From positions 1-24,541 of the forward strand of contig JBAYFX010000011.1 in the NCBI GenBank assembly GCA_041666965.1: 24,541 nt of DNA. Direction: 5' to 3'. Position 1 is the stretch's first letter. The number at the start of each line of letters is the position of its first letter. Made by a program: the position numbers and the translations under genes. This DNA comes from JBAYFX01 sp041666965 (lineage in GTDB: Bacteria; Patescibacteriota; Microgenomatia; UBA12405). The notes beneath the pieces are model-generated. The model was not told the origin of the DNA, made no database searches, and saw only the letters and a program-made list of their open reading frames with translations. Shown piece after piece: positions 12,001 to 24,000 of the stretch.

Positions 12001-15000
12001 AAGGAAACGAACAAGGTGACAGTAGAGTTACTAATGTTGACGGGGGTTTGTCTGAATATTTTAGAAAGAAAGGTTTTGAGGGAGGGAGAATTGCAATGAC
12101 ACAGGAAATACAAGAAAGTAAATTAACAGCAGCTTTGGATATAACAAAAATGAAAGGAATTAAATTAGCCGAGTTGGGTGTAAAAGTGGACGAGCCCAAA
12201 ATTAGTCAAACAACCAACAGATTTGAGGAGACTGTTAATAGAATTAAAACAGAACTTGGTAAGTATCTTGATGAGAGTAAAATTCCCTCGGTGGGATTTG
12301 ATGAAGCAGGGGAGGATGAGTTATTAAAGTTATTGGCTAAGTCAGATGATCAAAGGAAAAAATTGATTGGGGAAATTGCCACTGTTAATCCGGGGTTAAA
12401 AACTAAAGCAGAGAGTATCTATAAATTAAGTGAATTGGAAGCAATGCTGGAACAGGTTAAAAAGGAACAGAAAGAAGATGAGGCAGTTACAGTTGGTCAA
12501 AAAGTAGCCCAAATGATGAAGCAGTTTGGTGAAAATACTGATCGGGTGGGATTCGCGGCTGGGGTTTTGGGAGTAGAGGGTCTACTGGCGGGTAAGGTTG
12601 ATGATTTGATGGCGGTATTAGCCAAAATGGAGAGTATTAGCAGTTTTGAGGGATTGGATTACAACCAAATTGAAACGGCATTGCCCCAATGGATCCGAAA
12701 CCAAAATCAGATTAAAGCTTTGAACTTAGAGAAAGGGCAAGAGGATAAGGTGGTAGAGTTTTTGACCGGAAAATTAAAAACGAAAGCAGAGGATTGGGGA
12801 AGAAAACAAACACCGAAAGAAATAAGCAGACAAGTAAAAGCAAGCCAGAACGGAGTGGCTTTTTTTGATGGGAATGATAAGGGAGTTAAAACAGCGGTTA
12901 TTAACGGAGTGGATACGGTAATTAAGGGCCAGGCCATGGGAGCAGTATTAGGAGCTGCCCATAAAGGAGAAGATGCAATAAGTGTTTTGGACACTTCGGA
13001 TTATGTAGTATTATCGGAAGCAGATGGGGTTTCGATATCCAATGATCCAGATCAATCAGCCAGAGCTTCTGTTAAATCGGTAGTGGTAGAAGGGTCGGAT
13101 AATTTGCGACAGAATTTGGCTAGAGCATCGGAAAAAGTAAAAGAGATAGATAAACAACTAAGAACTCCAGAAGAACATATGGCTCAAGCGGTCAGAGATG
13201 GTTATGCTAAACCTGGCTCAGCGGGATATAATGGGCAAAAAGCATATTTTGAAAACGTTTTTCCCCGCGGAAGCAGGACGACATTTAACCAAATTAAAAT
13301 TGACAAAAAGACAGGGAAAGTAGAGGGCCTTTTTGCAGGAGACGGCGGAGTCAGCGTAGTGCGGGTCGGTGGAGGAATAGAGGTGGTTGATACCGAAGAT
13401 AAATCCGGGCTAGTGTCGGAAGACAAAGTGGTCAATTACTTATCCTCAAAACAAGGTTTGGTGGGTAAAGCAGGGGGATTAGAGAAAGAAGTGATTCTCC
13501 AACCGGGAGACGTTATTTTGCTTTATTCTGATGGCTTCTCTCTAAGCAAGGACAAGGAAGTTCTGGAAAAAGTGCACCAGGCAGTTGTGGAATTTAAAAG
13601 CCAATCGGAAGTATTATTGGAGAAAATAACCCAACTAATGGCCGAAGCGCACCCCGATGATGATATGTCGATGGGAATTTATATCCACCAGGGTAATGCC
13701 TGGCAACAAGAGGAAGAAAAAACAGTAGCAGAACAAATAGTTCAGCAAGAAGCAGTTGTTGAAGAGGTAAAAGAATTACCAGCAGAATTACCCTTGGTGG
13801 AGTTAACGAACAGAACGCCCAAAGGTAATGAGCATATTTTAGTAATTAAAAAAGACGGGGAGCCTATCGGTTATGAATGGATAACGGTAGACGGTCAAAA
13901 TGCAGAAATTAGCATTAAGTATGTTTTGCCAAAATTCAGGAACAATGACTATGCCAAACAGTTATCACAGGCGGCATTGGAATGGGCTAGAGAAAATACT
14001 ATCAATAGAATATTTTCAACTATTGGCGGAGTTTTAAAAGTTGAGGGGGAAGTGGCCATAGGAAACAATGCGGCGATAGGTGGTTTTGCTTCATATAAAA
14101 GTTTAGTGGCAAGCGGATATAAAAACGGGAAATATCCTTTACGAAAGCTATTAAGCGTAACAGGCAACGATTTGTTTATTAATGTCGATGTGGAAACGAT
14201 TATCAGGGATGAAGATGGACGTTTGATAGAATTAGATCAAAGTGATTTGCCAACCGATCCGCAGGGATTGTGGAATTTAATTAAGAGAGAAGATGAACAA
14301 AGAGCCAAAGAAGAAAGAATGGTTCAGGCACAAAGAAAGAAAGAAACAATAGTCCAGTTTATTAACCGGAATTTGAGCGAGGGGGTTAAAGGAGCCCGCC
14401 AAAATTTGGAGAGAGCGGGATTGGTTGTAGCCACTTTGGGATTTGACAGATCCGGTGATTGGGATAATTTGTATACGGCTTTGGGAGGGATTGAAGATGA
14501 GGGTAATTGGCAGTCAATTACCGGAGACAATATGGATCAGGCGATTGAAGACTTAATTAATGGTCAAATAAGAGATCAACAGTTAAGTCTGGAAAGGGAG
14601 CAGATAAAAAAGATTGAGGGAAGAGTAAGACCGGGGATTGTAGAATATGTAAAAGAAAAAGAGAGACAAGTGGCAGAAGAATTAAAAATTCAGGATGAAA
14701 ATGTAGAGGATTACAGAAAAGAACAGGAACAGATTATCAGTAGAACAGAAAAGATAACAACCACAAAAGTAACTTTGCCGGTTAACACTTTGGTAAAGGT
14801 TAAGGGAGGATATAGAAACATCAGTTCTGGAGAATTACAGTTTAGAGCAACTGATAACAGTCGGGTTGTTAAAGTTAAGGCTGGAGAGTTTGTGCCTTTA
14901 ATTAAGGTGGCCAACTCTTCGGTGCGGTTTGATGCGGAACATTTCGGTTGGATTAGTGGAGAGGGTGAAATGGTTAGTTATGAGTCTAAAGAAATACCAT

Positions 15001-18000
15001 CCGAGGCAGGGGCGATTATCAAAGAGTTTACTCATACTATGAGTGACGGCACCGTCCAATTAGATCCTAGTAAAGTAAGCATTACTCAGGCGATTATGGT
15101 AAGAGGCAGTGATGGTAGCCAAACAACATTTTTTATTCCAAAAGAGCAAATGCCATTAGGGATTTCGAGTGAATTTATTGTGTTTAACTTAAGTTGGGTG
15201 GATGCCCGGATGAGAGAAGAGAAAGTTTTGGGAAAATTGGCAAATAATTTGCCAACTGAAGTTTTGCTTGTACCTAATGAAGCTTCTGGGGTTGGTGGAT
15301 TGGCACATGTGGCTAACAACAGGAAGTCTAATCAGATAATGGTTTCGCTAAGAAATGATGGAGACAACGGCTTGATCCAGATGCAGGCGACTTATGCGCA
15401 CGAACTGACTCACAGTCACATGGGGGACGGGGTAGTTAAAGATATTAATGAGGGGGTCGCGGTAGCAGTATCAATTGTGGCAGTTGTTGGAGGCTGGCAT
15501 GAAAAGGATTTGGAATTAGTCTTAGACAAGCCATATTTTTGTCTTGAGGACTACGGTGGAGTAGTTACTTCAGAAGATTTAGGGAAAATAAAAAAAGCTA
15601 AGGAGGAAGAATATTGGAATTTTAGATATCGGAGTGGACCATTTTTAATTAGATCGATAATGGAAGTAGTTGGTAAACAACAACATGCGCTGGAACTGGT
15701 TTTTAAAATGGCACAAATAAGCCGAGGGAAATTTGATTATTTAACGGTATCAAAAGTTCGAAGATTAAAAGACGGACAGGTATTAGATTATGCTACAGCA
15801 ATAGACGAGTTATTGGCTGATGTAGGATTTTCTGCGGAAAAACGGTCAGCAATTTACCAAAAACAAAGTACCTACTTATTCGAAGGTAATAAATCAGCGA
15901 GTTTAGCAGAGAAAATAGAAGAGTCAAAAATCATTGAAGAAAACCTAGATGGTGTGGGTTTGCTGAGCCGGGCTTTTAGGGGTAAAGGTCAAGCAAAAGT
16001 GACCAGAACAAATAGCGGAAAACTTTACATTACTAATCTTCAAGGGGCGGGAGTGCAAATATTAATAGGGGGTAATAGCTGGGAGAATCTAGAGATGTGG
16101 CAGGGTAACGTGGAGTTAAATGTTGGTGACAAGCTTCAGGTTGGCAGAGGTCGAGTTAAGGATCAGTATGAGGTTAGAAGTATATATGGAAGGTTAGATT
16201 TGGTGTTCATAATTAACACGGGTCAGACGAATGCCGGAGAAGTACAAGAGGTATTGGGAGAAATACCGGAACTGAGGAGTTTAAGAAAACAGTTGTGGGA
16301 AAAATATGGGTATTTGGCTTCCGAAGAATATCGGACAGGAGTGTTGAGATCTACTTTGACTAACCTAGACAATGATGTTTTGAAAATGAGAAAAAGGGCT
16401 CGTGAGTTTGGTCTTGAAAATAATATTAATTGGAATAGTGGCGATATTAATAGAATCCGTCAGGATTACCAAAATAAAATTCAGCCGATGATCGAACTAT
16501 TTAATCAGAATGCCAGCCGTGTGGGGTTGAATGATTTTAGTGATGCTGATTCTTTTGCTGGTTTTAATAATAAATTGGCAACTTTGGAAAATTTATTAAT
16601 GAAGATAAGATTGATGGGAGAGTATAAAATTGGCAGCAATAGGCAGGGTTATGTTGAAGCACTTAGTTTGTTGGAGAAGGAACTTGGTACCCGATTAGTG
16701 TTACGAGGTATTGATGGAAAGGAAGAATTTATTAAAATGAGCCCTCAAGATGCTCAAGGACTACTAGATAGAGTAGTCAAGCTTAACCGGAGAGCAAAAG
16801 TAGTAGGGTTGAGGGATAAGTCAGTTTTGGAGACTGAAGGGGCCTTTACGATGAATATTGCCTGGGTGGAGATAATGGATGATTTATTGGAACATATGGG
16901 GATTGGTCGTAAAGTAGGGGAGAGACAGTTGTTTTCCCAACTTAAAGTAGATTTGGAAAAAATGGTAAGTGAGCGGGCTAAAGAAATTGGACTTGTGGGA
17001 TTTAGGCTTGATTGGAGGGAGCTGGAAATTGATAAGGCAAGAGTTGAGTTAATAAGTACGATTATGGACAAGGCTAGAGCTGAAGGAGTGCCGGTGGTTT
17101 GGGAAACAAATGACTGGCCGGCAGATGTGTTAAGAAAATATGAAGAGGCTAAAGCACAAGGGCTATCGATTGAAGGTGAAATTGAAGTAATTAAAACTAA
17201 ACTCGGTCAATATCTGGACAATATAAAGACTTATCCAGTTACGTTTGAAGGTTTGGATCAGGCTAGCAATGAATTGGAAGAAGCTCAGGAAAGAGCAGGT
17301 AATTTAACCCAAGATATTTTGGAAATTGATCCGAGTTTGAAAACTAAAGTTGACGTAACTAATAAAATTTCCGAGCTGGAAGGTGTTTTACAAGAAGTCA
17401 CTCAACAGCAAACCGAAAGACAATATCAGGAGAATGGGGCTGTAGCCGTTGGCCAAAAAGTCGCCCAAATGATGAAGCAGTTTGGTGAAAATACTGATAG
17501 GGTGGGTTTTGTTGTGGGATTATTGGGAGTAACCAGAATAGGCGACTGGGACAATATGTATCAGGCACTGGCTCAAATTGAAAACGAGAGTAATTGGCAG
17601 TCAATTACCGGAGATAATATGGATAAGGCCATTGAGGATTTAGTGAATGATCAAATTAGAGCCCAGCAATTGAGCTTGGAAAAGAAGCTGCTAGACAAGA
17701 TTGTGGAAAGAGTAACACCAGAGATTGAGAAATATGTAAAAGAAAAAGAGAGACAAGTGGCAGAGGAAAAAGCAGCAGAAAAACTACGATTGGTAAATCT
17801 AGAAGCCCAAAACAAAGCTAAGGTATTGGCTAAGGCCAAAAGAGACGGAGTAACGTTAACAAATATTGAGACTAAAACAGCGTTAGAATTATGGCAGGAA
17901 TTAAAAGCAGTCAACCAGAAGAGTGTTGAGGATAAATACCAAGCGGCAATTATTGCTGCCCAGGCATTAAAAGCAAACCAGGAAGCCCAGATTAGAGCCC

Positions 18001-21000
18001 AGGCAGAAGCGGATAGTATTAGGGCAAAAGAAATAGCCCAAAACAAACAAGCCGAAGCAGAAATAGAGGCAGAGCTGGAAACTCAAAGAATAGAATTCTT
18101 AGATAAGCTAAAGCAGGTTGAAACTAATGAATCAAAACCGAATATTTTGGTAACACTAACGGAAGAAGGAAAAAAGTATATAGATCAACAAGCGGAAAGA
18201 ATAAGAATGATGTTATTGGCTGGGCAAACAGCCAATTTGGGTAGTGTTATTCCGACAACTAACGCGCTAAATGACGCATTGGGAGTTGTTGAAAAGATAA
18301 CTAATGAAGAATTGGTGAAACTGGATAGCCCGGAAAAGATTAAAGCAAAAGCAGAAGAGTTATTGGAACAGGCTGGACTAAATGAAGCCAATAGATTAGT
18401 TTATGGAATTAACAAGGATGAATTTAAAACACAAGTCGGGAAAATCTCAGAAGAAATTCAAAAGAGATTTGAAAAACTGAAAAAAGGAAACAAATATCAA
18501 TTGACAGAAGATCAGGTTTTGTATGATGAGAATGGGGTAAAGGTAGGATTGGTAATCGGAGACAAAGGGGAAACGGTTGTATTGGAAGCTGAGGGGCAGC
18601 AAATGACAATTGATTTAGAGGGACAACCGGGGCAAAGTCAGGTAAAAATTGGTGAAGTGGTGGTAGTTGCCCGATTTAATAAAGAGGGGAAGGCGGAATT
18701 AATTAGGGCGATAAAAAATAATAATGACTTATTTATCTGGTTACCCCAACAAGCACAACAAACCGTAAGTGTTGAGGAAGAGGTAAAAGGAGATACGTTG
18801 GATTTGGCTAAAATGGAAAAAATTGGGGTAGCTAAGGGGACTAATCCGGGAGGGATTTATCGGGATCCAGCTAACGGTAAGAAATATTATGTTAAGAGAT
18901 ATTCGGATCAGTTGCAGAGTTCCGTAGAGTTGATTGCCAACCAGATATATCAAACTTTAGGGATTAAAACATTAAAGGGACAGTTAATTAAGGACGGTGA
19001 GGGGGTAGCTTACGCTACAGAATTTATGGATGAACTAAAACCGGCCGCTCCCGGAGCTCAAGTTAGTACCCAATTACAATCTAAAGCTAAAGAGGTATTT
19101 GTGGCGGCGGCCTATTTGCTGGATTGGGATGTGGCCGGTTTAGAAATAGATAATTTGGGGTATGACAGTGATGGTAATTTAATATTGGAGGACCATGGAG
19201 GATCGTTGGTATTTAGGGCGCTGAATGGTAGGAAAAAAGCAGCTGCATTAACCAATGTAGTTGGAGAAATTGAAACAATGAGGGATCCAATTATCGGCCC
19301 TCAGGCGGCAAAAGTGTTTGCTAAAGTGACTGAGGTGGATATTGCCCGTGAGGCTAGGGAACTGGTTGGTAAACTGAGTCCGGAAAAGATTGGCGAAATA
19401 GTTAATCGGGCGGGAATAAAAAATGACTCTGATCGGAAACAAATTCTGGATTTATTAACCAAGAGGCGGGAATACTTGGAAAAGAAATATGTCCAAACTA
19501 GAGCTGAAGTAGTAACAGAAGAAAAGGCGGTACCAGCTAATGATTGGCCCAACGAAGTTATGGCCAAAGTAAACAAAAATGAAAAAGTGAAAGCTTTAAT
19601 GGGGGTTAATGTTGGCGGGGCAAAGCCATTAACTTTAGAAGAACATACTTTGAGAGTTCTTAGTCAATACCAAAAATATTTACAAAATTTAGGGACTAAT
19701 AAACTACTGTCCGAGGAAAAATTCGCAATATTATTGGCGTTACATGATTTGGGTAAGGCTAAGGTAATGAGCGAGGGGGGAGATAAAAGTAAACAAGGAG
19801 TAGCCCAAATAGAAATACTAAAAGAGATACTACCGGAATTTGGTTTTAGTCAAGCAGAAATTAAGATTGCCCGGACATTAACCGGGACCGACATGCTGGG
19901 CTCTTATATGCAGGGAAGTCCGCTGAGTCAAGCAGTATTGGGTATTAAAACGATGGCGGAAAAGATGGCCCAAGTGAAATTAGAGGATTTTTATCCCCTA
20001 CTTTTAACCTATTATATGGCGGATGCCAGCTCGTACAGCCAGCTGGCAGGAGCCCAAGCGCCATCTTCTTTAGATGCGGTTTTTGAAGTAAGTGACGGAG
20101 TACTTAAATTCAAGCCGACTTATGAAGAAAAAATTAAAGTACTGGAAGAAAAGCTGGGGATTGGTGATTTAAACAAATATGAAAATTTAGAAAGGTCAAT
20201 GGAATCGGCAGTAAGAGCTAGAAATAAAGTTGGAGCATTGAGTGGAGTCACTGTAAACGAAGTAAATTGGCTTAACCGGGAGTTGGACCGGATGGAAGAA
20301 GAGTTACAGCAGTTGCTAAAAAAGCAGCAAAAAATTGTTGATAAAGAAATATATTTAACCAGATGGAGAAATGAGTTAGACCAGTTACTGGACCAAGCTA
20401 TCCAGGCTGAAACTAGAATAATTAATGATGTTTTAAGCACAAGGTCTAGTTACCAGGGAGCGTTTGCCGAATTAAAAAAGATGCACAATCAATACGGTAA
20501 CCTTGAAGATAGATTAAGAGCGATTAGGAATGAGATGGAAGGCGAAGATGTGGATAGTGATTTTGTGGTACTACTGGGAGCTCAAATAGAAAAAGTAAAT
20601 CAACATTCCGCAAGAGTTAATAATTTAACTTATGAGGTTCAGAAAGTAGTTCAAGCAGATGTTGGATCAATCAGAACTGGACTCAGTCAAATACTTGGGA
20701 ATTTAGAAAGGTTTAGGAATGGTGATTCTCGTATCAATAGGTTAAGACAAAATTTACATGAATTAGATACTGATTATAGTAGGTTGGACCAATCTCTTGG
20801 GTATGGTGGTACGGAATTTTTAACTTATTTGATTAGGTTTAAAGATAAACTAGAAGCAATGATGGGGGAGTGGGACAGTTATTCGTATCGGGATGCGCTG
20901 GGAGATTATTATTATCAATTCCGAAATGAACGTGACCGGTTACATGATAGGGTAGGGACTAAAGTTAGTGAAGCTGAGCGAAAAGCAAAAGAATTGGCTT

Positions 21001-24000
21001 TAGAGTTACAAACTGATGTGGGTGGTTTGAATTACTTTAAAAGTTATTATGTGGACGAACAGTTAAGTGAGTTGATAGTAAAAGCAAAAATGGAAATTGA
21101 GCAGATTGGAGAAGCGGCCAGAACAAAAAGGAGGCAGATTGAGGAGGAGAGACAAAACCAGTTAAGTAAACTGTTTAAAGCAAAAGGCGAAAAAGGGGAA
21201 CCTTTTTACCGGGTAGGCTTATGGGTTGGCGGTAAGGGTATTAAGAATCAATTGGTTAATTTCTACAATAAAATGACGAAAAACCAAACGGTGTTAATGA
21301 CCTTCAAGTTGGAAGAAAATGTGATGGCAGGGGTGCTGGGAAAGGTTAAGGCTCAGAGCGCAATAAATGGAGTGATGGAATTTATATCTGCCGAAGAGGG
21401 AAACAATAAAACTATTACCATTGGTGATGCCCTGATAATAGAAAAAGATGGAATAAAAATAAGCGTGTCTTTGGGGTCGAATCAGGGTACAGAGATTCGA
21501 GCGGCCATTGGAATGGTTAATGTGGAGTTTAGTCAGGAGACAATTGAGAAGTTGGGAGTAAATGGGGTAATTGGGAAAATGGTGGAAATTCTAAAAAATG
21601 ACTTAGGACTAACTGATTTGTTTAGAGACATTACTAAAGAGGAGAAAGAATCAGCGCAAATTGGGGCAATGGTTAACCAAGAAAAAGGGACGAAGCTAAC
21701 TGAAGAGGCCAGAGGTGAGGCATTGGGAGTAATATCCACCCAACAAGTTTATCCTGACTATGAGGCGCCGGTAATTAACGGGCGGGGAAGAGCATTAGCG
21801 TCAAAGTACGGGAAATATGTGGTGTACCACACGGTTTCCGAAGTGGCTCACTTACCCTTGGTTTTAGAAAACGGATTAATGAGTACGGCGGAAAGGTGGC
21901 AAAGAGGAGTGTTTACCGAAGGGATGAGTTCAAGTAAGGACATGACAACCGGAGGAGCGGACAGTGTGTTTACCAGAATGGCAGTGGAAGGAGCTAATGG
22001 GCTAGAAAACAGTCCAACCCGGGGTGGAATAATGATAGTGCTGGAGCCGGAAGTGGTGGATAGACTAGACTGGTATGGCTATCCGTTTGACACTTACGGT
22101 ACAACTGAGAGGGGTATGTATGAGTTAAGGGAAACTCCAGAAGAGGCAATCAAAGGGCAGAAAAATATATTTATTGATAATAATGAACAGATGTATAGCA
22201 CAGGCATTGACCGAAGAATGATTAAGTGGATTACAGTTGGTTCGGAGGACGAGCGAAAAGTGATTGAGGCTCAACTTAAAGCGGCCGGCCTAAGTAGTTG
22301 GATATCTAAAATCAAGGTTAGAACAACTGATGGGTACCAGGAGTTGGTGGATATGGCATGGCAAGGGAAAAAGGAGATTGGTGAAAATGACAGAACACTG
22401 GCTCAAGTGTTGGATAAAATAATTGGTGGGGTAACTAAAACCGATGAAACAGAAACTAAGATTGCCGATTTGAAAGCTAGAATACTATTAATAGAACCGA
22501 GTAGTAAAGTGGAGGGTAAAACTGTGGCTCAGTTGGAAGCGATGTTGGAGCGGGTTAAAAAAGAACAGGAGGAGAATGGGGCAGTAGTCGTAGGCCAAAA
22601 AGTCGCTCAAATGATGAAGCAATTTGGTGAAAATACTGACCGGGTGGGATTTGTTGTGGGATTACTGGGAGTAACCAGAATGGGAGATTGGGATAATTTA
22701 TATGCAGCTTTGGGAGAAATTGAGAACGAAAGTAATTGGGGTCAAATTGAAGGAGACAATTTAGACCAATCAATAAGAGAATTTGTAGAGGGTCAGTTGT
22801 TGCAAAAGGATTTAACTTTGAGTGATGAGCAAGTAGGTAAGATTGAGAAGAGGGTAAGAGAATTGGCTAATAAGTGGATGATTGATCAAAAGAAAGTGAT
22901 TAATCGGATGGCAGAAATTCAAAAAGCGGGAGTATTGGAAGGTGAATTGTTGAGTATGGTTTATGAAAAGGGAAACAATAAAGAAGAATTTTTAAATAAT
23001 AATCGGGAAATTATTGCCAAAAGATGGAATATTAATAATGTAGCGGTGATTTCCCAGATTTCAGAGAAGCTGTATTTGTTGATTAAGAAGTTAAGTAACG
23101 AAATGGAGGTGTTGGAACCGGCAGACAGGTTAACCAAAATATTAAGCTATAAAATAGCTTGGTTGGAAAACAAACTGGAACAGTCTATAGATTTGAATGG
23201 TGTGGCAATTGGTGAAAAAATGTTGGATGTTGCCAGAAAGCAGGCGGTTGCTATTTTGGGCGACTTTGAGATTGATGGAGCGAAATTATTACCGTCAGGA
23301 GAGCTGGGTATAGGTTGGGCGAGAGGGTTTAATTCAACAAATGTAAACCTTAAAAAAGACGGCATTACTCTGAAGAGATTAGGGTGTGGTGGATCGAGAT
23401 GTACTTATGAATTTACGGATGAAACAGGAATAAAGAAAGTGATTAAGATAGGCACCAAAGATGAATGGGCTTGGGGTGACGTTAAGGGAGGTTTTAAGGT
23501 TAAAGCCATGTGGGGAGTACCTGAATGGGCCAAAGAAAGAGTATTGATGCCGGAAAAATGGGGGGAGTTGATTGTTGAGTATATGGGTAAGAAACAAAAA
23601 GTGTATTACGAAATTATGCCTTATGCGGAAGAGATAACTGAGGCGGATATGGAAACAACCGATTATTTTGAGCAGATGAAAGAATTGGGGCAATATTTTC
23701 AAAGCTCAGACTTATTTGATCCGATGAGTATTGATAAATCTGATCCGATAAGGTCAAATTATGGAGTAATTAGCGGTAAAGTTTATATAATAGACTCTGG
23801 TCAAATACAGTATATCGGCGATAGTTGGGAAGCTAAAGAGCAAATATCACTTTTTCTATCAATTCGCGATTTAACAATATTTTCAGAATATCTGACGGAT
23901 ATGGATGAAGTTAGTCTAATCTTAGCAAGTGAAATTCAAATTGAAGATACCTCGGGAGTGGGACTTCCTTGGTCATTGGGTAGAAATATGGATGTGACTA

